Shown piece by piece: positions 16,183 to 24,459 of a stretch of DNA of 64,000 nucleotides. Position numbers and translations under genes: made by a program. Each line of letters opens with the position of its first letter. Positions within the stretch are counted from its first letter, which is position 1. The notes under the pieces were generated by a model. It was not told where the DNA came from and did no database searches. It saw only the letters and a program-made list of their open reading frames with translations. Source of the DNA: Komagataeibacter saccharivorans (GTDB lineage Bacteria > Pseudomonadota > Alphaproteobacteria > Acetobacterales > Acetobacteraceae); assembly GCF_003207825.1 (NCBI RefSeq), contig NZ_NKTY01000004.1:1-64000 (forward strand), given 5' to 3'.

Positions 16183-17181
16183 ATGCCCGAAGCGTCTGTT
16201 ATGGAAACAACCACGATCCGTGGCCTGAAGAATCCCGTATCGCGCATCGCCCTTGGCACATGGGCCATTGGCGGGTGGATGTGGGGTGGCCCGGATGACC
16301 GGCAGGCCATCGCCACGATTCAGGAAGCGGTCGATCTGGGCATTACCCTGATCGATACGGCGCCCGTATACGGTTTCGGCCATTCGGAGGAGGTTGTGGG
16401 TCAGGCCCTGCAGGGGCGGCGCGACAGGGTTGCCATTGCAACGAAGGTCGGTCTGGACTGGACGGAAGATCACAAGCCCTTCCGCAACACATCCGCGGCG
16501 CGCATCCGTAAGGAAATCGAGGATTCGCTGCGTCGGCTTCGCACGGATTACATCGATCTGTACCAGGTGCATTGGCCCGACAGCGCCGTTTCGATGGAGG
16601 AAACCGCCCGCACACTGGAATCCCTGGTGCAGGAGGGCAAGGTGCTGGCCCTCGGGGTAAGTAATTTCACCATCGCGCAGATGGAGGAATTCCGGGCATT
16701 CGCGCCCCTGTCCGCCGTGCAGCCGCCTTACAACCTGTTCGAACGCGCGATGGAGCATGATATCCTGCCCTATGCCCGGCAGCACGGGCTGGCCATTCTG
16801 GCATACGGGCCGCTGTGCCGTGGCCTTCTGTCGGGCAAGATGACGGCGCAGACCGAATTCGGCCCCGACGACCTGCGCAGCGCCGATCCCAAGTTCCAGT
16901 CGCCGCGTTTCGCGCAATATCTTGAAGCCGTACGGCAGTTGCAGGATTTCGCGCGCGAACGCCACGGCAAGTCCCTGCTGGCGCTGGCCATCCGCTGGGT
17001 TCTGGATCAGGGACCGACCATCGCCCTGTGGGGCGCGCGTCGCCCGGACCAGATTGCCGCCGTCGCGGATGCGATGGGCTGGAGTCTGAGTGCCGCGGAC
17101 CTGCGCGATATCGATACGATCCTGAACACCTGCATCAAGGACCCCGTAGGGCCGGAGTTCATGGCCCCGCCGGGCCGCTAG
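16183..17181 (+). CDS. aldo/keto reductase
   Basis: A 332-residue TIM-barrel oxidoreductase of the AKR superfamily, using NADPH or NADH. The tetrad is visible: D58 (LIDTAPVYGFG), Y63, K88 (IATKVGLDW) and H130 (LYQVHWPD). The C-terminal cofactor region includes LAIRWVLDQGPTIALWGAR. The start at 16183 follows GGAGAG by 6 bases; an in-frame start 33 bases upstream has no ribosome binding site. The substrate is not predictable; acetic acid bacteria carry many AKRs for sugars and aldehydes. It is transcribed alone, divergent from the DUF2272 lipoprotein. Confidence 0.92.
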   Translation: MPEASVMETTTIRGLKNPVSRIALGTWAIGGWMWGGPDDRQAIATIQEAVDLGITLIDTAPVYGFGHSEEVVGQALQGRRDRVAIATKVGLDWTEDHKPFRNTSAARIRKEIEDSLRRLRTDYIDLYQVHWPDSAVSMEETARTLESLVQEGKVLALGVSNFTIAQMEEFRAFAPLSAVQPPYNLFERAMEHDILPYARQHGLAILAYGPLCRGLLSGKMTAQTEFGPDDLRSADPKFQSPRFAQYLEAVRQLQDFARERHGKSLLALAIRWVLDQGPTIALWGARRPDQIAAVADAMGWSLSAADLRDIDTILNTCIKDPVGPEFMAPPGR

Positions 17182-17249
17182 GCTGATGCCGGACCGGGGT
17201 GGCCAGTGTGCTGCCCCGGATTACCTGATGGATATTTCACCACCCGGCA

Positions 17250-17624
17250 TTATGGGCTGACAATACCACCCACGTTATTGTCGTAGCGTGCTTTCCATAC
17301 CCCTTCTTCGACCATGCACTGGGCAAAGAACTTCTTGTGGTTGCTGCCCCCCGCGGAAATCTGGGAGCTGCCGCCGGTCCCGCTGAAGATCGCGCCGGTT
17401 GCGGATGTGGCCTCGCATTTCTGTTCGGCGGCGGCGTAGCGCGGGTTTTCCCTGGGAAGGACGGGCTCATAACCGCTGATATACCCGTACGGGGAATTGC
17501 CGTGGATATGGTGTTCACGCACGCTGAAATGGTGCGAACGGGCATGGGCGCAGGGTGCGGTCACGGCGGCAGCGCACAGGCCAGCAGTCAGGACACCGGC
17601 GGTCATGGCGTGGATGGATGGCAT
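17250..17624 (-). CDS. small secreted protein of unknown function
   Basis: A 124-residue protein with a signal peptide (MPSIHAMTAGVLTAGLCAAA, likely cut after CAHA). The mature part is polar, begins with a His-rich patch (RSHHFSVREHHIHG), holds two cysteines (EQKCEAT and FAQCMVEEGVW) that could form a disulfide, and has a Gly/Ser stretch between them. I do not recognise a domain. It lies between the aldo/keto reductase and the antiporter gene, and its codon use looks like that of its neighbours. Confidence 0.65.
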   Translation of the reverse strand: MPSIHAMTAGVLTAGLCAAAVTAPCAHARSHHFSVREHHIHGNSPYGYISGYEPVLPRENPRYAAAEQKCEATSATGAIFSGTGGSSQISAGGSNHKKFFAQCMVEEGVWKARYDNNVGGIVSP

Positions 17625-17695
17625 GAGGGCTGTATCTCCTGTGCGCAGGGGCAGGGTCGTCTGGGGGACTGATATAGCCGCCCTGCCGTTTCGTG

Positions 17696-19429
17696 TCAGG
17701 TCGTGCCAGCGTGATCGTGCCCTGCGTGGGGGGCACTGTCGGGTCGGGGAAGGGATCGGGCCTCGATCTGGAGTTCCTGTTCAATGAAGTCGAGTTCCTG
17801 ATTGATCGTCCACTCGGTTTCATCATTGATGCGTTTCTGGATGACGCGCATGTGCAGGCGTTCGCGCATGTGGCGGATGATGCGGAAGCGCAGCGCCAGT
17901 TCGGCGCGCTTTTCACGGATGGCGGTGGCGCGGATGCTGGCTTCCGCCGCGCGTGAATTGTCCAGCCTGTGCACCGTGTCCTGATATTCGTGCAGCAGGC
18001 GGCCAATGGCTTCCTGTTTCAGGTCGATCGATTCTTCCTTGTCAGGTGTGACCACAAGTTCCTGCTGTGCCAGTGCGGCCTGTTCCGCATGCAGGGTCTG
18101 GATCGCGGTCTGCGCCAGTTCGATGCGCATCATGTCCAGTTCATGCAGGGCGGGATCATTTTCATCCGTGCTGATGCCATGCAGCAGGGGCGGGATGGAC
18201 AGGCTGGCCAGCAGCAGCGAACAGATGATCACCCCCGCCGCCAGCGTGACCAGCAGTTCCCGCCCCGGAAAGCCGGGGCCAGCCGCACTGGCCACCGGCA
18301 GCGACAGCACGGCCGCCAGCGTAATGGCCCCGCGCGTGCCTGCCACCGTCATCAGCAGCACGGTGCGGGCGGAGGGGATGACCGTCTTGCGATGGCGGAA
18401 ATGCGCGAACAGCCGCCGCGCCGAAATCGAGATCCATATCCACGCGAAACGGATCAGGCTCATCATGAGCTGGATGCCGATGATCGCCAGGATCAGGAAC
18501 CATGGCGATACCCCGCCCGCCCGCGCGATCCGCGCGCCCCCCGTAACCAGATCGGGCAACTGAAGGCCCAGCAGCAGGAAGATCACGGCGTTGAAGGTGA
18601 AATTCACCATGTCCCATACCGTGGTGGCCTTCAGGCGCGTTTCTGTCCGCGCTTCATTCATTACCCCGGTGAACTTGACCGTCATGCCGCCCGCCACGGC
18701 GGCCAGAATGCCCGAACACTGCATCGCGTCGGCAATCAGGTAGATGCCGAACGGCAGCATCATCGCCAGCGTGATATGGGTGGGCGGGTCGTCATAGCCG
18801 CGTACCAGCAGCACATGTTCCGCCCGGCAGGCCAGCCATGCGGTGATGATGCCGATCAGGATGCCGCCCATGGACATGAAAATGAAACTGCCCAGCGCCT
18901 GCTGGAACGAAAACAGCCCGGTCATGGCCGCCGCCACGGCGAATTTGAAGCAGACCAGCCCCGATGCGTCGTTAAGCAGCGCTTCCCCATGCAGAAGATG
19001 CACCACGCGCGCCGGCGCCCGCCCGCTTTCGATCATGCTGCCCACCGATACCGCATCGGTGGGGGACATGACGGCGGCCAGCGCGAAGGCGGCTGGCAGC
19101 ATGATGGGCGGGATCAGCCAGTGGATGAAATATCCACATACCAGCGTGGTGAACACCACCAGCCCCAGCGCCATCATGATGATGATGTTGCGCAGCTCCC
19201 CGAACTCACGCATCGGCATGCGGTAGGCATCGGCATAAAGCAGCGGCGGTATGAACAGCAGCAGGAACATGTCCGGATCGAAGCCGATGTTCAGCCCCGC
19301 CAGTGCGGCGATGGCGCCCACCGCGATCTGGATCAGGGGCAGCGGCACGGGAATGCGACCCACGCGCGATATCAGGCTGCTGATACCGGTCACGGTCAGT
19401 AATGCAAGAGTGAGGAAAACGGCATGCAT
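17696..19429 (-). CDS. CPA1-family Na+/H+ antiporter
   Basis: A 577-residue membrane antiporter. About twelve hydrophobic segments cover residues 1-410, with the CPA1 motifs FLLLFIPPLLYADAYRMP and AVMSPTDAVSVGSM; the aspartate of the latter is the transport-site acid in this family. A long hydrophilic C-terminal tail (about 430-577) is charged and helical. YjcE/NhaP-type proteins expel Na+ in exchange for protons and help pH and salt tolerance, which is relevant to an acid-producing bacterium. It is divergent from cbpA across an AT-rich 280-base region. Confidence 0.9.
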   Translation of the reverse strand: MHAVFLTLALLTVTGISSLISRVGRIPVPLPLIQIAVGAIAALAGLNIGFDPDMFLLLFIPPLLYADAYRMPMREFGELRNIIIMMALGLVVFTTLVCGYFIHWLIPPIMLPAAFALAAVMSPTDAVSVGSMIESGRAPARVVHLLHGEALLNDASGLVCFKFAVAAAMTGLFSFQQALGSFIFMSMGGILIGIITAWLACRAEHVLLVRGYDDPPTHITLAMMLPFGIYLIADAMQCSGILAAVAGGMTVKFTGVMNEARTETRLKATTVWDMVNFTFNAVIFLLLGLQLPDLVTGGARIARAGGVSPWFLILAIIGIQLMMSLIRFAWIWISISARRLFAHFRHRKTVIPSARTVLLMTVAGTRGAITLAAVLSLPVASAAGPGFPGRELLVTLAAGVIICSLLLASLSIPPLLHGISTDENDPALHELDMMRIELAQTAIQTLHAEQAALAQQELVVTPDKEESIDLKQEAIGRLLHEYQDTVHRLDNSRAAEASIRATAIREKRAELALRFRIIRHMRERLHMRVIQKRINDETEWTINQELDFIEQELQIEARSLPRPDSAPHAGHDHAGTT

Positions 19430-19709
19430 CGGGGTTGAGTCTTTTTATATTTCTATTGTTTAAGGCAAATACTTCATTTTTCGTTTAATTAAAAATACAA
19501 AAGATGTTATTATCAATTCTCTGCTTTGCTATTTTCTTCTGCCAGCCATGCGTTACCGCAGCCCGGAAGATTTCACCGCCCTTCATTGACCCGTCCTCCT
19601 CCACTTCCCATTATTGAAGGAAGACTGGCCGCAAGGCCGTATCATGATGTTCGGGGATGGGCGTGGCGTGGCCAGGCTGGCAGGTTCCTGACGAAGGGAT
19701 GGTTTTTAA
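19430..19709. promoter_or_regulatory. AT-rich divergent promoter region (antiporter / cbpA)
   Basis: Positions 19440-19545 are much richer in A and T than the rest of the window and include the 10-bp palindrome TTTAATTAAA (19484-19493). The region lies between divergent start codons and should carry both promoters. I could not place a convincing -35/-10 pair. A GGCC-GCAA-GGCC mini-hairpin lies near 19626-19637. Confidence 0.4.
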
Positions 19710-20642
19710 GTGAGCAAGGACCCATACGAAGTACTCGGCATAGCCCGTTCGGCCAGCCAGGATGACATACGCAAGGCCTATCGCAAGCTGGCCAAGAAGT
19801 ACCATCCTGACCTCAATCCGGGCGACAAGGTGGCGGAAGAGAACTTCAAGGCCGTGGGGGCTGCCAACGCCCTCCTGTCCGATGAGGAACAGCGCGCCCG
19901 CTTCGACCGGGGCGAGATCGACGCCAGCGGCCAGGAAAAGGGATTCGGCTTTGGCGGTGGTGGCGGCGGCTACCGCGATTATGCGGAGGGGCCGCAGGGC
20001 TTCCATTACGGCGGCAACCAGTTTTCGGAAGATGACCTTGGCGATATCTTCGGCACCATGTTCGGTCAGGGCGGCGGTGGCGGCTTCCGTCGCAGGCCGC
20101 AGGGACCGCGCAAGGGCAATGACCGGCAGTATGCGCTGACCGTCAGCTTTCTGGACTGTGTCAATGGCGGTACGTCGCGCATCACCCTGCCCGGTGGCGC
20201 CACGCTGGACGTGAAGATTCCGCCCGGCATTACCGATGGACAGGTCCTGCGCCTGCGCGGCAAGGGTGATCCGGGGCAGCAGGGCGGCCCGGCGGGCGAT
20301 GCGCTGATTACCATTACGGTTGCGCCCGACAGCACGTACGAACGTGACGGCGATGACATCCGCATGTCGCTGCCGGTGGACCTGAAAACGGCGGTGCTGG
20401 GTGGCAGCATCACCATTCCCACGCCTGCGGGATCGGTCAAGATGAACGTTCCCCCAAAATCCGACAGTGGCAGCGTGCTGCGGCTGCGCGGGCGCGGGGT
20501 CAAGGCGCATGGCGGAAAGGAAGCGGGCAACCTGTACGTGAAGCTTCAGGTCACCATCGGCAAGGTGGATCAGGCCCTTGAGGACTTCCTGAAGAACTGG
20601 ACACCCGGCGGGACAGCGGAGCAGCGGGAGGCCAAGGCATGA
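19710..20642 (+). CDS. cbpA: CbpA, DnaJ-like co-chaperone without zinc finger, GTG start
   Basis: A 310-residue type II J-protein. The J domain (residues 3-68) has the HPD motif H32-P33-D34 (KKYHPDLNPGD). A Gly/Phe-rich linker (about 85-135) follows, then two beta-rich substrate-binding domains with LPGGATLDVKIPPGITDGQ. No CxxCxGxG zinc repeats exist, which separates it from DnaJ proper. It stimulates DnaK ATPase. Translation starts at GTG, with AAGGGATGG about 8 bases upstream. The stop overlaps the cbpM start as ATGA, the usual cbpA-cbpM coupling. Confidence 0.93.
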   Translation: MSKDPYEVLGIARSASQDDIRKAYRKLAKKYHPDLNPGDKVAEENFKAVGAANALLSDEEQRARFDRGEIDASGQEKGFGFGGGGGGYRDYAEGPQGFHYGGNQFSEDDLGDIFGTMFGQGGGGGFRRRPQGPRKGNDRQYALTVSFLDCVNGGTSRITLPGGATLDVKIPPGITDGQVLRLRGKGDPGQQGGPAGDALITITVAPDSTYERDGDDIRMSLPVDLKTAVLGGSITIPTPAGSVKMNVPPKSDSGSVLRLRGRGVKAHGGKEAGNLYVKLQVTIGKVDQALEDFLKNWTPGGTAEQREAKA

Positions 20643-20968
20643 TCACGCTCGAAACCCTGTGCGTGCGCATCGGCAACGTGCCGGCGGCGGATGTGCAGGG
20701 CTGGATCGATAATGCATGGCTGCGGCCCGAGGGCGCGCCGGGACATTACCTTTTCCGCGAGATTGACGAGGCACGCGCCCGTCTGATTGTCGAACTGCGC
20801 GACGATATGGGCGTCAATGCCGAAAGCATGCCCGTGGTGCTGTCCCTGCTTGACCAGCTTTATGCCGCGCGCCGCCAGATGCTGCGCCTGCGTGAGATCA
20901 TAAGCGTGCCGCGGGAAAGCGAACTGCGCGGCAGGGTGCGCGCCCTGCTGGCCAGCATGCAGGACTGA
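20639..20968 (+). CDS. cbpM: CbpM-like chaperone modulator
   Basis: A 109-residue MerR-helix protein (LYFREID-like segment YLFREIDEARARLIVELRDD) related to CbpM, which binds the J domain of CbpA and inhibits it. It overlaps cbpA by four bases and is followed by a strong terminator, so the two form a closed two-gene operon. The family assignment rests on size, position and the helical pattern. Confidence 0.87.
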   Translation: MITLETLCVRIGNVPAADVQGWIDNAWLRPEGAPGHYLFREIDEARARLIVELRDDMGVNAESMPVVLSLLDQLYAARRQMLRLREIISVPRESELRGRVRALLASMQD

Positions 20969-21001
20969 CCCGGTCCACGGTCAGGTAAGTCCCTGCCTGC
21001 T

Positions 21002-21038
21002 CACCCCCGTACCACAGCGTGGTGCGGGGGTGTTTTTT
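21002..21038 (+). terminator. terminator of the cbpAM operon
   Basis: CACCCCCGTACCAC and GTGGTGCGGGGGTG form a 14-bp stem with one T-G pair and a 3-base loop, followed by seven Ts. Confidence 0.92.
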
Positions 21039-21054
21039 TCAGGTCGCCCTGATT

Positions 21055-21459
21055 TCAGTCGGCGCGGCTGAGCGGCAGGTCCAGCTTCTGGCCCGGCTTT
21101 GTGCCCTGCATCCGCAGATCGGCGCTGTTGGGCGAGGTCAGGCGGAAGATGGCGTGCGGATCGTCATTGACCGAACGCAGGGATGTGGCGTCCTGCACCT
21201 TCATTTCAATCGTGCGGCCTGTCAGCCCGGTAATCTTGTTCAGCGCGTCCGGCAGCGTGAGATAGAGCCGCGCAGCGGGGCCTGTCGCCTTGTTGGCGGT
21301 AATGGTGACGGGCTTCAGGCCCAGTGCTGTCCATTCGCCGGTATACGCACCCGGACCATAGGGGGGCTTGGGGTCGGTATCATCGGCGCGGGCCACGCCG
21401 CTGCTGGCGACAACGCCCGTCAGGGCCAGCGCGGCAAAGGCCATGTGAAGTGGTTTCAT
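21055..21459 (-). CDS. periplasmic protein of unknown function
   Basis: A 134-residue exported protein. From ATG 21459 it has a signal peptide (MKPLHMAFAALALTGVVASS, cut near VARA-DD). The mature part is small and probably beta-rich: GEWTALGLKPVTITANK, then PDALNKITGLTGRTIEMKV and a Ser/Asn-containing tail. No cysteines or metal motifs are apparent and I recognise no family. The upstream frame extension to 21495 would place charged residues before the signal peptide and is rejected. It lies between the cbpM terminator and budA, on the opposite strand to both. Confidence 0.65.
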   Translation of the reverse strand: MKPLHMAFAALALTGVVASSGVARADDTDPKPPYGPGAYTGEWTALGLKPVTITANKATGPAARLYLTLPDALNKITGLTGRTIEMKVQDATSLRSVNDDPHAIFRLTSPNSADLRMQGTKPGQKLDLPLSRAD

Positions 21460-21713
21460 AATGCAGTCATCCTGATCTTCATTCACGGACCACAATGGCA
21501 GGCGTGTAGCACACAGGGCAAGCCGGTCCCCCGCATGGCGCGGGATGAGACGGGCTTCCCATGGAGATTGCCATATATTTTATGTATGGAAATAGCCTTG
21601 AATATATATTGGACGTACGAACCTGCGTGCAGCACCATCACCGGGCAATCACATATGACCGGAAGACGGGGGATGCCGGACGCATTCCTTTTCCGTTGCA
21701 GGAGGCTGAGGTC

Positions 21714-22499
21714 TTGAAGCTGAAATGCTACTCGCTGGGCGATGTCGATACCCGGTCCAGCGCCGCGGATGCGACGGGTGTACGTCCCCGCATGAACCGA
21801 CTTTATCAGACATCGACAATGGCGGCCCTGCTGGACGCGGTGTACGATGGCGAAACCACGCTTGACGAACTGTTGATGCACGGCAATTTCGGGCTGGGCA
21901 CCTTCAACGCGCTGGATGGCGAAATGATCGTCAATGACAGCGTGATCCACCAGTTCCGCGCCGATGGACAGGCCGGGCGCGTGCCGGGCGATCTCAAGAC
22001 GCCATTCGCCTGCGTCACCTTCTTCAACCCGGAGAAGGAGTACATGATCGACACGGCGCGCGACAAGGAAGGCTTCGAGGCGATTGTCGACCAGCTTGTC
22101 AACAATCCCAACCTGTTTGCTGCCGTGCGCTTTACCGGCATGTTCGAACGTGTCGAAACCCGCACCGTATTCTGCCAGTGCCGTCCCTATCCGCCGATGC
22201 TGGACGTGGTTGCCCGCCAGCCGACCATGCAGCTCGGGGCCTCCACCGGCACCATGCTCGGTTTCCGCACGCCGGGTTACATGCAGGGCGTCAATGTTGC
22301 GGGCTATCACCTGCACTTCCTGACGGAAGACGGGCGTCGTGGCGGGCACCTGACCGATTACGCGGTGCTGAAGGGTCGGCTGGAAGTCGGGGTCATTTCC
22401 GATGTGGAAATCCAGCTTCCCCGCACGGAGCAGTTCGCGCGCGCCAACCTCTCCCCCGAAAACATTCACGAAGCCATTCGCGTGGCCGAGGGCGGCTAG
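21714..22499 (+). CDS. budA: alpha-acetolactate decarboxylase, TTG start
   Basis: Converts alpha-acetolactate to acetoin. The protein matches the family throughout, including DELLMHGNFGLGTFNALDGE, and the metal-binding histidines H199, H201 and H212 (GYHLHFLTEDGRRGGHL). The family coordinates zinc with three such histidines. Starting at TTG 21714, with GGAGG at 21701-21705, the protein is 261 residues, as expected; the open frame extends upstream to 21561 but that part is AT-rich and unlike the family. The acetolactate synthase gene begins 72 bases downstream, so the acetoin pathway is encoded as a pair. The upstream region has a strongly AT-rich patch (21570-21612) likely to hold the promoter. 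Confidence 0.93.
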   Translation: MKLKCYSLGDVDTRSSAADATGVRPRMNRLYQTSTMAALLDAVYDGETTLDELLMHGNFGLGTFNALDGEMIVNDSVIHQFRADGQAGRVPGDLKTPFACVTFFNPEKEYMIDTARDKEGFEAIVDQLVNNPNLFAAVRFTGMFERVETRTVFCQCRPYPPMLDVVARQPTMQLGASTGTMLGFRTPGYMQGVNVAGYHLHFLTEDGRRGGHLTDYAVLKGRLEVGVISDVEIQLPRTEQFARANLSPENIHEAIRVAEGG

Positions 22500-22571
22500 G
22501 GATCATCCCCCGCCCCACTGAGATGATCGCGCGCGCAGGGCTGCGGCGCCAACGGTTCAGGATACCATATC

Positions 22572-24263
22572 ATGACTGACAAGACCCAGTCGCCCGCGCC
22601 ACAGTGCGGGGCGGACATGATCGTGCGCAATCTGGTTGCGCATGGCACCACCCATGTATTCGGCATTCCGGGCGCGAAGGTGGACCGATTGTTCGACGCA
22701 CTGGTCGACTCGCCCATCGAAACGGTGGTGACCCGTCATGAACAGAACGCCGCCTTCATCGCGGGCGGCATCGGGCGGCTGACTGGCAAGGCAGGCGTTG
22801 CGATCGCCACATCCGGCCCTGGCGCGTCCAACTTCGTGACGGGTCTGGCCACCGCCAATTCCGAAGGCGATCCGGTGCTGGCCATTGGCGGCGCGGTCAA
22901 GCTGGCCGACCGGCTGAAGCTGACCCACCAGAGCATGGACACCGTCGCCCTGTTCCAGCCGATCACCAAATACAGCGCGGAAATCACGTCCCCCGCCGCC
23001 GTGTCGGAAGTGATGGCCAACGCCCTGCGCTTTGCCGAAAGTGGCCGCCCGGGTGCAGCCTTCGTCAGTACGCCCATGGATATCCTGTCCATGCCGGCAC
23101 AGGGCAATGTTCTGGCCGGGCGCAAGCTGCCCACGCCGGGTGCCGCCCCTGTCGAGGCGGTGAACGAGGCGCTGGCGCTGGTGCGCAAGGCCCAGCGCCC
23201 GGTCATCCTGCTTGGCCTGCTGGCCAGCCGTCCCGACGTGTCCGACGCGGTGCGCGCGCTGGTGGCGACAACAGGCGCGCCGGTTATTGGTACCTATCAG
23301 GCTGCCGGGGCGGTATCGCAGGAACTGTCCGACCGTTTCGGTGGCCGCGTGGGCCTGTTCCGCAACCAGCCGGGCGACCAGTTGCTGCATGAGGCCGATC
23401 TGGTCATTTCCATCGGCTACAACCCGATCGAATACGATCCGTGGCTGTGGAATGTCGATAATGGCCGCAAGATCGTGCATGTCGATGTAGTGGCCGCCGA
23501 ACTCGACACCCATTACGACCCGGCGGTTGAACTGGTTGGCGATATCGCCGCATCCGTCCGCGCCCTTGCAGCCCAGGCGGGCAGGCTGCCGCGTGCCCCC
23601 CAGCTTGAAACAATCCTGGCGCAGTATCACGCCACGCGCCTGTCCGCGCTGTCTGGCGCGCGCAGCACGAGCAACACGGCGGTCCATCCGCTACAGATCG
23701 TGCGTGAACTGGAACAGTTCATCACCCCCGATGTCACGATGTGCCTGGACATGGGCACCTTCCACATCTGGCTGGCGCGTTACCTGCTGTCCTTCCGCGC
23801 GCGTCAGATGCTGATCAGCAACGGCCAGCAGACCATGGGCGTCGGCCTGCCGTGGGGCATTGCCGCAAGTCTGGTCAACCCGGCGCAGAAGGTGATTTCC
23901 ATATCCGGCGATGGCGGGTTCATGATGTCGTGCATGGAGCTGGAAACAGCGGTGCGGCTGAAGTGCAACCTCATTCACATGGTCTGGGTCGATCAGGCCT
24001 ACAACATGGTGGAAATGCAGGAAAAGAAGAAGTACGGTCGTGGTTCCGGTGTGGAATTCGGACCCATCGACTTCGCCATGTTCGCCCGTTCCTGCGGGGC
24101 GAAGGGTATTGCCGTCCAGTCAGCCGATGGCGTGGCGGGCGCACTGCGCGAAGCCATGGAAGCCGAAGGGCCGGTGGTGATCTCGGTTCCGGTCGATTAT
24201 TCGCAGAATCACCTGCTCATGAAGCCGCTGGCCACACTGGGTGAAACATCGGCGGCGGCGTAA
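22572..24263 (+). CDS. alsS: catabolic acetolactate synthase
   Basis: A 563-residue thiamine-diphosphate enzyme condensing two pyruvates to alpha-acetolactate and CO2. The cofactor-activating glutamate is E57 (VVTRHEQNAAFIAGG); the TPP-binding motif starts SISGDGGFMMSC; SAEITSPAAVSEVMANALR and the central Rossmann-like domain follow AlsS/BudB. It sits directly behind budA, which supports the catabolic (acetoin) form rather than the anabolic IlvB, and there is no small regulatory subunit gene beside it. A strong GC hairpin (24283-24317) follows. Confidence 0.93.
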   Translation: MTDKTQSPAPQCGADMIVRNLVAHGTTHVFGIPGAKVDRLFDALVDSPIETVVTRHEQNAAFIAGGIGRLTGKAGVAIATSGPGASNFVTGLATANSEGDPVLAIGGAVKLADRLKLTHQSMDTVALFQPITKYSAEITSPAAVSEVMANALRFAESGRPGAAFVSTPMDILSMPAQGNVLAGRKLPTPGAAPVEAVNEALALVRKAQRPVILLGLLASRPDVSDAVRALVATTGAPVIGTYQAAGAVSQELSDRFGGRVGLFRNQPGDQLLHEADLVISIGYNPIEYDPWLWNVDNGRKIVHVDVVAAELDTHYDPAVELVGDIAASVRALAAQAGRLPRAPQLETILAQYHATRLSALSGARSTSNTAVHPLQIVRELEQFITPDVTMCLDMGTFHIWLARYLLSFRARQMLISNGQQTMGVGLPWGIAASLVNPAQKVISISGDGGFMMSCMELETAVRLKCNLIHMVWVDQAYNMVEMQEKKKYGRGSGVEFGPIDFAMFARSCGAKGIAVQSADGVAGALREAMEAEGPVVISVPVDYSQNHLLMKPLATLGETSAAA

Positions 24264-24282
24264 GGACGCCCTGCCACAAAAT

Positions 24283-24317
24283 CCGGCCCGCAACAGCCCG
24301 AACGGGCGGCGGGCCGG
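24283..24317 (+). terminator. GC-rich hairpin after alsS
   Basis: CCGGCCCG (24283-24290) pairs with CGGGCCGG (24310-24317), with an inner GCCCG-AA-CGGGC. It is a very stable stem but lacks a T-run (TCTGTCC follows), so it may stabilise the 3' end or act with Rho rather than terminate on its own. Confidence 0.5.
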
Positions 24318-24390
24318 TCTGTCCGGGCATATGACATGAGCATTTTATGCGTAAGTGCCATCATGCGGAACATGCCAGACTGACAGCCAC

Positions 24391-24444
24391 ATACCATGAA
24401 CGTGCCTGATCCGTTAAAGCAGGCTGACGTTTTGTACATGGTAT
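24391..24444 (+). promoter_or_regulatory. long imperfect hairpin in the dld leader
   Basis: Three consecutive stem segments are visible: ATACCATG/CATGGTAT (24391-24398 and 24437-24444), AACGT/ACGTT (24399-24403 and 24427-24431) and GCCTG/CAGGC (24404-24408 and 24420-24424). The loop is 11 bases, and bulges of 2 and 5 bases lie on the 3' side. That is 18 paired bases in 54, ending 15 bases before the dld ATG. No T-run follows. It may be an operator or an RNA control element. Confidence 0.6.
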
Positions 24445-24459
24445 CTAGGAAAACGAAGA

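Noticed and set aside
15949-16965. Upstream half of the DUF2272 frame, which stays open into the aldo/keto reductase gene
   Set aside because: It is antisense to the aldo/keto reductase, and the lipoprotein signal with a ribosome binding site begins at TTG 15948.
17969-19402. 477-codon plus-strand frame opposite the antiporter
   Set aside because: His/Gln/Arg-rich shadow of a membrane protein gene; the antiporter on the minus strand has all CPA1 motifs.
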